A DNA stretch of 64,000 nt, from NCBI GenBank assembly GCA_024449915.1, contig JAMZAV010000297.1, positions 496,001-560,000 of the forward strand. Reading direction: 5' to 3'. Numbering within the stretch: position 1 is the first letter of the stretch; the number at the start of each line of letters is the position of its first letter. The notes under the pieces were generated by a model. That model did no database searches, had not been told where the DNA came from, and was given only the letters and a program-made list of their open reading frames with translations. This DNA comes from Sweltsa coloradensis (Eukaryota > Arthropoda > Insecta > Plecoptera > Chloroperlidae). The position numbers and the translations under genes are program-made. Shown one piece after another: positions 1 to 11,885 of this stretch.

Positions 1-369
1 GCAGGGATGCAATTCAGCAATAAAAATATGAATTGCACATTAAATATAAAATTCCATCAAGATTATTTAAGTATATTCTACAATCGAAGATTTTAAATTA
101 AGATCTTTGACCTGTCGTAAACGCGTTTTGTCTTCAGACACAAAAATATTCACACAATCCAAAAATTTAAAAGTTCCACTCGTCATGGTATTCAGCCTGG
201 GTCTCCCGCTTCCATTACACTCTCTGAATGGGTGTTCAGGTGTATGTTGTAATTAATTTTCTAGATTGTTAAATGAACGTATTAATATCAATTCCAGCGA
301 AAAGTCGAGACATAAATTCAAAAGTTATTTAACAATTTTTATCTGCGACTGCGCGTCCATTTATTGTTA
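1..369. other. Unannotated AT-rich sequence
   Basis: No gene, RNA or repeat family that I can support. Confidence 0.5.
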
Positions 370-1089
370 AGCGAGCGAAGCGAGCGTTTCCATTTGACTC
401 TGCCGGAAAACTTAGTCACTGGTTTTGTTTTTTTGTTTTTTTGTTTTTTTGTTTTTTGTTTTTTGTTTTTTTGTTTGTTTGTATGTCTCGCCATAACGTT
501 CGAACGGAGGCTCGGATCGAGTTGAAATTTGGACCATCTGCAAGCTTCGATCTGCATTGAATGCCATTAGTTTTGTGGCAAAATCGTTCGAAAAGTTACA
601 TTAAAGTTAATCGAAAGTTTTTTCTCAAACTAAATGGCGACAAAATCTGAGATGGCCAAATTATTTAGAATGTCCGTCCGGTCACGAATATGTTAATTTT
701 ATTTTGATCCGATAAGTAGTGTAGATGGAAATTACATTATAACAAAAGTAACGTTACCATGGCAACGAAAAGACGCGCGAAGTTTCTAATGCACTGCCAC
801 CTAGAAGTAATCAAAATACTTTCGAGGAAGCAGTCTATTATTTGTCACCAAAGAGTTTAAATATTTTCCCCAAGGAGTCAAGGTCCTCTAGATGGCGGTG
901 GATTTTATCCACAAAGTAAAGGTTTACCCACGGGTTTACCCAAATACCTTGCCAATAAAAAATAATATTGGAAACATGGCCCCGTGGACTGCGAACGTCG
1001 CAAATTTTAAAATTTAAAAAAATGTGCAATGTCGGTCTAGCTATAGCACGTGCTCGCTTATCAACGCGTCCAACTGAGCGTTTTCCTAG
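370..1089 (+). mobile_element. Helentron-like non-autonomous element, family A, copy 1
   Basis: It starts with GCGAGCGAAGCGAGCG and ends in a 6-bp hairpin followed by CTAG, then a T. A GCTCGC block complementary to the 5' terminus lies about 45 nt inside the 3' end, giving the asymmetric inverted repeats typical of Helentrons. A GTTTTTTT-rich simple tract (422-480) follows the 5' end. It is an inverted copy of 16158-16803. There is no coding capacity. Helentron assignment is by structure only. Confidence 0.6.
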
Positions 1090-1197
1090 TATATTTCTCA
1101 TACCTTTGTGATAAGAAATAGAACAATAATTAGTTGCATGGTGGAATGAACAGGTTGTTTAATATGTAATACTTTTACACTAATTGTGACATCCGAA

Positions 1198-1590
1198 ACG
1201 GTTGGTTGGTTGGCCTTGAAGTTAGCGTCTCTGCTTCCAATGTCCATTCCCGCGAGGCAGAAGTTTTTAAACTTCTGACTTGGACTTAAGTCCATCAGTT
1301 CTTGGGTTAGGAATTTGTAAACGGTGACTTTGGATTCGTCCTAGCAATGATACACCTAATAAATTCAAAGTTGTTCTGAATCGGCCTTGTTGATTCTGGC
1401 GTTGATCTGCGGGTGTTTGCACAGTGCATATCACTGATCGCTATATTTCCTATTAAAAAATATCAATCTTTGGTTGGTTATTGCTCACTCATCAATTGCG
1501 TCGGGGCCTACAGGGTTGGCTTGGTCGATTTGGTTTAATGTCCTTCTCTGAAAATCAGTTATATGACTGAGTGGGTTGACTCTAAATTCG
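1198..1590 (+). mobile_element. tRNA-derived SINE, copy 1 (head deleted)
   Basis: Matches 62187-62602 over nearly its full length, including GGCCTTG-GATTCTGGCGTTGAT, the GCGTCGGGGCCTACAGGG block and the CTGAGTGGGT-GACTCTAAAT end. About 20 nt covering the B box are missing from the tRNA-like head. A T-rich tail follows. The relation of the head to a tRNA is seen more clearly in the other copies. Confidence 0.7.
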
Positions 1591-1599
1591 TGTTTTTTG

Positions 1600-3844
1600 T
1601 TTTTTTGTTTTTTTTATAACAGTTACGGTGGGTAATACTATAACCAATAATAAAATCTTAATAATTGTTGTTGTGATTTTTTTAGTTTGCTCCTAGAATA
1701 AATGCTGATCAACATATTATCAAGCACGCATTAAATTGAAGGACATTATATCAAGCACCGATGCTGTGAAAAAAGATTCCATGGTGAGTTGTTGCATGTC
1801 TCTTGAAAATAATATCATGGTGTGCCACACTCTCCTTGTTCGAGCTGTACCGCTTCATGACTCTTGAGGTGACTGTACGTATCCCACGGGAAAGTCAAGA
1901 TTCGACTCCTCGGAGATTTTCGTTCGTTGAAAATCGAAATCATCTTCCCAATTCGGGGACGATTTTTTTCCAATTTGTCGACCTTCGGGAGGCCCAAATG
2001 AGCTCTGCTGGGTTTTGCGAATAAGGAAATCCCTTTGGGCAGGTCTTATTTCTATTTCCCGTCTCTATACCGGCGTGAGGTACACTGGCTGCAGGGAAAG
2101 CTGGTGCGTAAGCAGCTTATAGTGCATTGCCACCGGGGGATAGAGTATAAAAGGATTGCGCTACACTTCTGACAAAGAAAGCGTCACACTTGCTGAGGTT
2201 CGTTTCTTTACTCGGAATTCAAAATGATTAAACTTTTTCTTAGTCTGTTGCCAACACACAATTATTTCAAAACAATATTTATTTCTAGATTTGATTAGTC
2301 GGGGAAACACGAAACACTTGCCCTCAAAGAGGCTTTAAAGCGGACGCTTGCGTCTTAAGTACAATACTCTCGTACTTTTCTAATTACAAGCAGGAAAATC
2401 TACATAATATTATTTTGATTCTGTTTTCACCCTTCAACAGAATATAAATGATAACTTCCTTATTTTTCGTACACATGGTAATTTTCCTCATTCAGCAAGC
2501 CCTCAAAAAACGTAAGAATGGTTATTTTTGTTCTGTGTACAAGATCATGACATTTAAAAAAATAACATATTATTGTATTATTATCGTAGTATTAGGTCCC
2601 GCGTTCAATTCACACCACCTAAATACTTGGTTAAAGTTTTCCCCCGTCAAATACAAGGGATTAAGTCCGCTTAAACAGCCCTCGGACATTCCCTGCCCTT
2701 CACAAATGTAGAAATTCCGTAACACCTATGTTTAGACACCAGGAAGAGGAACATGCATTGCACTCTGGGCAGGTTTCCCACCAGAAAAAAAAAACTTATG
2801 AATATACATTTTCGGTTTGGTAGCGTATTCTTGCTATTTTAATTTGATACAGAACTTTGTAATAATATGTTACTAATTTAACAGAATACACAGCGCACGC
2901 ATTTGAAAGACGATCAAATGAACACGAAAAATTGTGGTATATTATATTTTCTCTTTTTAAAACAAATAATTCGTTTAAAATATATTGTAAAAATTGTACA
3001 GCCTCTATAGTACTAAACATTTTTTTTTTATTGATATTAAATAAATACATTCCTGAATGGTCCAATTCACTATCGGTCATTCTCTACGTATCTACCTTTA
3101 TATCCAAGGATTTTATTATCTTTTTTGCTTTTCTAAGGTAAAAGCAAAATTCCTCAACTCCTTCGCACTTAAGCTACCAGTGATGAGTTTTTATAATTAT
3201 GTAAGCGTAATTATATTTGTTGGGAGTTGGGACAAAAGCGTTTTTACGTTTCACATTTTCTAAGGAGACTAAAAACCTTATTTCCGCGTTTCTTTTAATT
3301 CGTGTAATTTTCAGCCCGAAGTCTAGTGATAATTATTTATAATGAACTACCTACATTATTTTCATGTTATTTTGATACACGATAGAAACTTATACTTTTT
3401 GTACACAAAAAAATCAAATTGAACACATAAATCGGAATCCAACTTCAATAAGGCTTCCTTACTTTTAACATGTACGTAGCAGCGATATAATTATAAACCC
3501 ACTAATACCCTCTTCCCCTCTTCCTCCCCCTACACGACTCCATCCATGCTCCGCCATTCCCGCTACAATTTGATTCTTCAATATCAAACCGATGCTTTAG
3601 GTTGTCTACATGCAGTCTACATTATACCTAAATGAATAAATATAATTATTTTAATAATATGGGATTTTCATTGACTACTAAATAGGCATCTAATGAAAGG
3701 GATTCTACCAGGTAGTGTGTATAACCTGGCATCGTATGAGTATAGCTCAATGGTGGGGAACATTTTATTTTACACCCTTATTACTTTAAAAGAGACATAA
3801 TATATTTTATTTTTTACTCGTCTCTTAATCCATCACAACCAGAT
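1600..3844. other. No supported gene; contains the candidate promoter at 2144
   Basis: AT-rich, with short chance frames (for example 2448-2711). Nothing recognisable beyond the TATA-type motif. Confidence 0.4.
2144..2226 (+). promoter_or_regulatory. Candidate TATA-type core promoter
   Basis: GAGTATAAAAGGATTG (TATA at about 2147-2154) is a strong TATA-box match, with TCACACTTGC about 35-40 bp downstream as a possible initiator. The first ATG (2224) opens a 25-codon frame with a hydrophobic start. No convincing downstream exon is seen, so this could belong to an unseen gene, an old LTR or chance. Confidence 0.3.
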
Positions 3845-3850
3845 ATGTAT

Positions 3851-3915
<65 letters not shown>

Positions 3916-3935
3916 GTCTATCCTATTGTGTTCTG
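3845..3935 (-). mobile_element. LINE 3'-end fragment with (ATTT)n tail
   Basis: About 68 bp of ATTT repeat (3845-3912) is followed by AACGTCTATCCTATT, the same tail junction as at 59539. Only a few tens of bases of LINE remain. The short frame in the repeat is not a gene. Confidence 0.55.
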
Positions 3936-4724
3936 TTGTTTATGTTTCCTATGGTTCTCCGAGCTTATTCTCAATCCAACATAATCCAAACGTCGTAGAG
4001 ATGTTATATTGTGAAGCGAGGTGTTTGCGAACATGGTAAATGTGAGTCTGTGGAGAGTGCATTCAGAAATTTAACTCAAAGCTATGAATATTTTATTCGT
4101 CCCTTGAAACCATAAAATAGTGCTATAAAGTTGGTAATAATTTAGTAAACATTCACCGTATTTTTACGAAATTCTCAACACACATCGAAGCCATAAAATA
4201 CGGAATATTTTTACAGATACCGGTACTACTCATTTTATTGAAGGATGCAAATGGGTTTAATACTGTGCTGATTAGGTTTGCCCGAGAACACTTAAACAGC
4301 ATTGCAGAAGTCGCAATTCCAATACAAGTAGCACAATAATGTCAAGATTCTAACAGAAATTGGCCATCTACCAAGATGAATTGTGATGTGGAAACTCAGA
4401 AATATGATGGCTATGTTCGCATATGGTTTATTTTCCTAATTTTGGTCCAATATTGTCACACGAACGAAACATATAATAAACATCGAACATTTTTCTAAGA
4501 ACTCGCTGGAAAAAGCTATGACTAAGAATTTTGAAAGTTCTATGCACGAGTAATGAGAATGTATCCATCGGAGGAAGGAAGCTGAAGAGAAATACGTTGA
4601 TTTTCCTGCATTAAATCCAAAAAGTGTAGTATTTACTTCAATTTAGAGGCTCAGCAAGAACAATATTTTGATGTGTTATTAATTAATTTAGGACTGCTGA
4701 ATGACATTTATCCAGATAATCCCC

Positions 4725-4775
4725 GTTGCATTATGGGACGTTAAACCCCCATTATCAATCAACTAATTCAAACGA
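4725..4775 (+). mobile_element. Possible 3' end of an old SINE/LINE
   Basis: TTATGGGACGTTAAACCCCC followed by ATTATCAATCAACTA resembles the GACGTTAAACCC-plus-short-repeat tails common to several invertebrate SINE/LINE families. No body is recognisable upstream. Confidence 0.25.
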
Positions 4776-5302
4776 ATCCACTAAATCCTACCAAACCAAA
4801 CCAAACTAGCAAACGCCCACATACGATAGGAGATTACTTTAGGTTCTTTTACGAACTCCCATTCTGAGATTTTGGACGGTTGGCTTAAAGTCGCTTTCAA
4901 AGTTTCCTCCATTACAGAATATCTTCCTGAACCCATTTAATTAGCCAATACCTTTAACCAATCAAAAGTCCACAAACTTTTCCGGCGATGACAATAGCCA
5001 AAACCTCTCAGCGCTGAACAAACTCCCAGGCTGGCATCACGACACAAAAGTAGCGTATTTTTTGTTCCTTCTTATCATACTTGAACACACATTACTTCAT
5101 TTTAATTTCAAATTTCTATCTTTTAATCCATTAAAAATATTGTCCGTCGTTTCATGAAACTAGAGTCCATCAAGGTAATGAAACCGACTTTCTCTTTTCG
5201 TTTTTCTTCCTTTACAAAGTCGAGTGAATGTTGCGTTATTTTCTTCTTTAAAGTAAAGAAAAGCGACTGCCGTGTGTAATCTCTGAGCCCAGACTCTAAG
5301 AC

Positions 5303-5328
5303 GGAGGGGGGAGGGGGGAGGGGGGAGC
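5303..5328 (+). other. G-run cluster, possible G-quadruplex
   Basis: Three six-G runs separated by single A, flanked by GGAG and GAG. Composition fits a quadruplex or purine-motif triplex. No gene context. Confidence 0.4.
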
Positions 5329-6770
5329 TCAATATCAACGATGGATCAGTTCAATGGAGACAAGGCGCAACTCAACACCACTCAGAAATATGACACAATC
5401 AAATCTCGAGAGGAAGACTTCATCAGAGTTAAAAATGTTATACATCATAATGATTGAGATGGAGAATAGGTTTCAATTTAAAAAACATGCTCCGAAAATG
5501 AAGCCCAAACGTGTATAGTCTACATTTAGCTATGGACAGAACATCCAAATTGTGCCTAAATCTTGCTAAGTAGTTTGTTAAAACGAGTTGAGGCTTGGCT
5601 GAGCCACAAATTCCAAGTTTCGAGACTTGAGGTTATTCCAAATACCACAAATATAATATCTGACATTCCAAGAATGCAACCAAACCAATCAGGCCTCACC
5701 AGAGGGACGTTGACTACGACCAAGTTTCCGCTCTTCCATTGACCTCAAGTTTTGGGTCAAGAGTCAAGCCAAAAGCTTGTTCTAAAACGTTGCGCCATTA
5801 ATTTTTATATCGAGATGATTCTTTCTCTATTATTTCGAAATGCACTATTGATTAAAGGCGTGTGTGTTAACTCAAGTTCAACAGGAGTTGTTTAGTACTT
5901 ATTTACACTTTACAATAAATAACTACCTTCGTTTAGTTCGTTATAATATGTATGTGCATCGACTTATTTGCCATAGAATGTGTTACTATAAAGTTCTACA
6001 TCAGAATATAACACCATCTAACGTCTTCAACTGAGTACAGAAAACAAAACCGAGCGTATTAGAGCGACACAACACCTTTCATTACGAACGCCCCCGCTAT
6101 AGTGCGGAGCAGAGAAGTCTTGTAAGTATATTGTTTCCTTCAGACATGAGCTCTCGTAGTTTAATTAGACTATCTAACAAAATGGTATGGTGTTTGGTTA
6201 CCTTGCGATATTCTCCAGAATGTATGAAGAAGATAAATACTTAGATCTTCCTGAATGCAAAAACTATACCAAATTTAAAACTGTTCTTTAAACAAATGTT
6301 GTAGAAATAAGGAATATTCTGACACTGTTACTAATCTACTACATCATTGGCCATTTTATTAATATAAACAATTTTTATCGATATCAATAGTAAATTTATT
6401 TACTTCATTGAACGATTAAATAATATATTAAATATTAATAAATATTAATAAATATTAATGTTAAAAGTTTACCTCTGTCCCTTTTTTTTGACACAAATTT
6501 TGTTTGACAAAATTTTTGTGTATTTGAAAACTTTTTGTATCATAAATCAACCAACAAATCCTCCTAATTAAATCATCATTTTACAGTGTATTTTACTAAG
6601 AAGATATTTGAAATTGAATTCCTTCATATGCGACTAATTATGTTTTGATCACTGTTTGCACTATTTGCTTAATTTAATACACATTGTAGACACTTTTTTA
6701 ATTTGTGTGTAACAATGCAGTTGATAAGCGGCTATAATAAACGTAAAAATTGCGATATCGTGCGATAAGG

Positions 6771-7391
6771 CTATTCAACCGCGTTTTTCTATTTTCCAAA
6801 ATATGCTACCAAGTCAAAATATAGTGAATGGCTTTGAAACCTGGCTATTTTAGAAAATCAAAAATATTTTTTTCAAATTTTTCTGATCCGGTACACGGCC
6901 AATATAGCCACCTCAAAATAATTTACAACTTCAATTCTCCAAGGCACACCATTCAACGTAGGGTGTTGTGTTTTTGTGACATTCATTTTCAACTGTTTTT
7001 AAATGGGAAGACAGAGAGAAATAATATTTATTTTAACAACTGTCTTTCCTGCGAATTTTTTGGTTTGGCGGTACAAATCGGTAAAAAATACCGCCAAACG
7101 AAAAAATTCGCAGAAAAGACAGTTGTTAAAATAAATATTTTTTCTCTCAGTCTTTCCATAGAAAAACAGTTGAAAATGAATGTCACAAAAACACAACACC
7201 CTACGTTGAATGGTGTGCCTTGGCGAATTGAAGTTGTAAATTATTTTGAGGTGGCTATATTGGCCGTGTACCGGATCAGAAAAATTTGAAAAAAATATTT
7301 TTGATTTTCTTAAACAGCCAGGTTTCAAAGCCATTCACTATATTTTGACTTGGTAGCATATTTTGGAAAATAGAAAAACGCGGTCGAATAG
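6771..7391. mobile_element. Foldback (long palindrome) element, arms ~300 bp
   Basis: The left arm, starting CTATTCAACCGCG, and the right arm, ending CGCGGTCGAATAG, are near-perfect inverted copies with a central loop of about 15 nt (7075-7089) between GTTTGGCGGTA and TACCGCCAAAC. The two ORFs seen here on opposite strands are the same sequence read from each arm. No target duplication is evident. No coding capacity. Confidence 0.85.
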
Positions 7392-9080
7392 TCGAACGCG
7401 TTTTTTTTTTTTTTTTACAAATTACTACAAATTCTGCCAACAAATTCTCCATATGACATTATATTGAATTTTATAAAACACATACAGACAGCTTTACATT
7501 AAATGGTATCCTTTGCCAATTTCTGATCTCGAATAGTAGACATGATCGATCAGTTTTCTATCCAACTCCTTACGAAGGTTAATATTATATCACCCTATAA
7601 TTACTCTACTTTACATCTCCGTCGTCTTGCCGTGATGCCCCGCTGACAGAGACAGAGAAAGAAGACGATGTTTTAATATAACTTTACTGTGGTTTATAGA
7701 GTATATTAGAAAGTTGTGGGTTTGTTTAGTACTGGCTTAGTCTGCTAACAAAGCCATCTTTCTCATATTGATGAGTCTCGACTACATGGGACTCCAGGCT
7801 CGATCCTGCATGGTGACAGGATCATAGCACGTCAAACCGTACGAAACTCATTGCACGTAGGACACGACTAGTATAACATTGTATACTTTCTTGATATAAT
7901 AAGTGACAACTGACAATAGTCTAATATTTCTTGATAAACTCTATCAACAACACTTATCCGAGTTAACACAATCCCTCATGTAGGCCTACTGTAGCTTATA
8001 ACAGTCAGATGTTGACACTCTGATATAGGCGGCCCGTGCATTAAGTGCGAGACTACTAAATAAATAAGTGGCAATTTTGAATGTACTTCAAAGACCTTTG
8101 TTTTATCGGTGGCACAATTAAATATAAAATATACAATCTACAGTAATTTACCACAATACGAATCACTCTAGTATGTGTCATTTGTTTAGTATGCCCAAAC
8201 CACTGTACTTATAACTTGGCTAAATCAAATTGTAATCAGTTTTATTGAAGGTATTGTATTTTAAATGAGTTAAATTTCCACTAAAATAACAGTTTCGACT
8301 GTAGTCAGTAGTCATTAAGATTTGTAATATCACTTTAATTCAACATTGTGTTCACTGATGTGCTGGTAGTTACTGTAGTCATGTCGTCCTATGCAGCCTA
8401 GCCATTGTATCACATACATCAATAGTATAATGTAGTTATTAGTATTACGTTCAACTTAATGTAATTGTAGACACTTTAGTCATTCTGGTCCCTAACCCAC
8501 TCATACTGGGTGTTCTAGTAACTTTAATCGATGCAATGTCTTTGGTTGGCTAGTCACCTTTGTTTTGATTTGTATTTTAGTGATAATGGTTACTTCATTA
8601 TCTTGTTATCGGTTATACTGGTGCTTTATAAGTTATGATTTAAAATAAGGTATTTTAGTCGGTCACGCATTGTGCACGAGAAAAGTTGAGACTTCGAAAT
8701 AATATTGCAAATTTTATTAAGTTACCCAGGTCAGGTTATAGTTCTGTGTGTGTGGTTTTATTATTATAAGGTATTTTTGTTGGAAAATGTATCCTTCAAT
8801 ATTGTGGCCATCGCAGACCTCTCCCCCCCCCCTTCCAAACCTTTGTCCTTCACACAAATTAGAACAATTAGGTATGCTTTTAGTTATTACATCTAATTTG
8901 CACATATAATATATAACCATTATTTTATTCTTTAGGTTATATTTTATATCGTTTTTGCTTATTTATTTATAGAGGCAAAACATTATGAATGTATACATTA
9001 AACTCCGATGTTTACATCCGCTTACTAACCTTGTTCTTGTGATAGGCCTACACGAAAATATAAATTGCAAATTCGACAAA
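7392..9080. other. No supported gene
   Basis: AT-rich, with a T run at 7401-7418. A weak tRNA-like stretch at 7735-7825 does not fold convincingly. Frames at 8705-8920 are short and overlap on both strands. Confidence 0.4.
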
Positions 9081-9239
9081 CCAGTTTATTTGTCAGGCTC
9101 GGAGGTATGTGTTAGTGTGACAATTAGTTTAACAAACAACGATGGGTGTTATTTTAGTTGAATAATAACCTCACCCAAATCGTTAGACAGACACTAACAC
9201 GACATACTTGTCTATAGTTGAGCCAGACAAACTAATTGG
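9081..9239. mobile_element. Small foldback/MITE-like hairpin, 159 bp
   Basis: CCAGTTTATTTGTCAGGCTC at the left pairs with GAGCCAGACAAACTAATTGG at the right. An inner segment AACGATGGGTG pairs imperfectly with CACCCAAATCGTT. Probably a miniature DNA transposon. Confidence 0.6.
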
Positions 9240-11326
9240 CGAGTATTACCTTCCCTTTGTACACAAACTATTTTCAGCATCGATAACTTTCCAACTATCT
9301 GATAGTTTTTCTTTCATTTCATGCATGCACACAAGCTACAAAGATAGACAGACAGACAGACAGACTCTCTAGATATAGTTACACAAGTTGCAAGTGGTTT
9401 CACCAGAGCATGAACTCCAACCCAATTAGCTGATGACGTAGCCTATAGTCTGAAGTGGATGGCTATATACCAGGCAGACTGTTGCTTGAACTCGAGGGCT
9501 GTTTGTTAGGTCTGCCCTTCTGACTCGAGTGCAGCCAATGCACACTGGAATTTCAAAGGTATTGCGTAATTTAATTGTAACCGTGCATCAATGCTTGATA
9601 CTGATTGGATGGTTTCAAGTGACTCGTCCATTGTTTCGCACACAATACGATGATCAATTACTGTTTCAAGGAATAATTCAATGTTGGAATTCCTTTGATT
9701 AATTAAATATGGATGGCAATAGATACCTATACGATATTGAATTCATCGTTATCACGTCTGGCATGCGGGTTAACATATTAATAGAAATACGTGATTTAAA
9801 CGAATACAATCATATACTATTTTAAAATGAAATACTCTGTATTTATTTCAATTCATCCATTGGCCACTGGCTGATTCACGATTGCATATTATTTGGTGAA
9901 CTTTCCGATTAACAACGACAACAAAAATCATCTGATTGGGTTTGATTACTTAGAATAATACACACATTTATGTAAGTTAGTGAAAAAGAACGTCCATCTC
10001 ATTGCTTTTCATGCATCGTATTTGTTCCGTTGACGTAACGAATTGCATCATATAGCTGTAGAATAATTCAGGAGACCAAAAAGTAAGTAGGATGGAGCAA
10101 GGACTAACAAGTACTCGATTAGTGGAGATATAACTAGATAAGTTAAGAAGTTGCAGAACAGAACAGCATGTTGGTGACCATGATGTTGGTAAACAAGATG
10201 ATACAAAGGATTCGTAAAAAACTCAGCTACTGTCCAATATAATGAAATCAACTTTTGAAGGATTTCAAGATGTGCCTTCCTTCAAACGTAAACGTAATAA
10301 AGTCAATGCAATTGAGTAAATGATTACCAACGAATTTGTAATTATTGTATCTATGTATGACATGGTTTTATTGTTCGTTTAAATTTAGACTTTTGATAAA
10401 TATTAAGGTTTTCAGAAAACTGGTATTTACACTCACACATTTGCAATTATTTAATATTTCATTTCATTTACACATATTTAAAGATAACATAACACATCAA
10501 CAGTACCCTGTCATAATCTGCTCGATTTATTTATTTATTTTACAGTTTAAATTTCATGTCAAAAACAATTTTATTGCATTGAGTCCATTAAAACCCATTT
10601 TTGTAAATAGATTTCCCATTTATTTTTTAAATTTGAAGTTGAACAAACATCAGGATTCGTTATAATATAATATGAAGCTGGTTTTAATCAGTATCAGCAC
10701 TTTTCACCAGTAGTAAATTATACCGATTTAAAATTGATGTTCACCAACGATATTGGCTATAATTTGTTCACCTCCTAATTAGACTGTAGCCCCGTATCCA
10801 TGCACAATCCGTCTATTCAGCAGAGCTCGGTTGCAACGGGGTGCGATGCAGCCGGTGCATATATCGCTGAGCGCAGCACGGTGACGGGTGCGGAATTAAT
10901 ACATCCATTCATCGTGACCTGTTAATTATATATGAGCTAGTTGCCTTGCATGGCTACCGCGAGAACTAAAGATTTGTGGCGTTATCCGAAACTGATTAAC
11001 AGAACTATGTTCCATCGAAGTTTCGCGATACATTTGCATAATGTACACTACATACATATTTGTTAGACACAGCCTATAGATAATTATGAACGATCACTTC
11101 TGAAAGATTTGTATTTAAAAAGCGGAAAAAACAGGTCAGAATTTGATGGAAAATCCAAGGAAAGTGCTTGTAAGGATATTTATTTTAAATATATTTATTT
11201 ATCACTTTTTATAGGTTCCAAGATGAAAGTTAAAAATTTCCTGCGGTGCCGTTAAAAATATATTTTTCGCATTACATTTTTACGATAAAACATTGACAAT
11301 AGTGTCGTTTGAGAAATTGTAATTGG
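9240..11326. other. No supported gene
   Basis: Contains the ACAG microsatellite and a 7-bp GGCAGAC/GTCTGCC hairpin near 9473-9518. The 106-codon frame at 10345-10665 has no domain signal. Confidence 0.4.
9344..9365. repeat. (ACAG)n microsatellite
   Basis: About five tandem ACAG units. Confidence 0.7.
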
Positions 11327-11885
11327 ATGAGCGAAGCGAAGACTTCAATTTCACTGACCCCCCCAAAAATTTAGCTCGGTTGTTTTTTGTGTGTTTGTTT
11401 GTTTTTGTTTTTTTTGTTTTTTTGTCTGTTTGTTCGCACGATTCCAGGCAAACGGCATATGCGATCTGAGAATTGAAGGGGACTTCGAATCTCTGAACTT
11501 AAAACGTGCCACTTTTTGGGTACATCGAAGAAATATTTCTCATGAATATCGCACTTTTACGATTTTTTTCGATTTTTAGTGCGTTATTTTCGTGACATTT
11601 GGGCCGATTCTGACAAACGGGTGGGCTACAACGTTCATATTTCACATGGACATTAGGTTGGTGATGTAGTACCTTTGAAAGAAAAGTTGAAAAAGTTAGC
11701 CAGAACCATAGAAATAAGCTTTTATATAAGTTTTTTGTGTAAATAATACCAATTGACAGAACAATAGAAACTTGACAACAATCACCTACAATGCGTAGGC
11801 AACAAAACAAAGCACTTGCAAAAGTAAAGATATCCCATGCAAACTAAAAACATAAAAAGCTCATCCATCAACGCGGCAAGTTATT
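11327..11885 (+). mobile_element. Helentron-like element, family B, copy 1 (3' end truncated)
   Basis: It starts at GGATGAGCGAAGCGAAG followed by CTTCAATTTCACTGACCCC and a T/G-rich tract. GCTCATCC, complementary to the 5' end, recurs near 11860. The terminal hairpin and CTAG are missing, so it is truncated or diverged. Its interior matches 46614-47187, including TAGAAACTTGACAACAATCA. Confidence 0.55.

Larger units (their letters stand above)
3936..6770. other. No supported gene
   Basis: Apart from the possible SINE tail at 4725 and the G-run at 5303, I see no coding or structured signal. Confidence 0.4.

Noticed and set aside
3845..4039. 64-codon frame of YLFI repeats
   Set aside because: Translation of the ATTT microsatellite.
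6828..7334. Two similar proteins on opposite strands
   Set aside because: They are the two arms of one palindrome read in each direction, not a duplicated gene.
7735..7825. tRNA-like sequence
   Set aside because: GGCTCGATCCTG is B-box-like, but no acceptor or anticodon stem can be formed.
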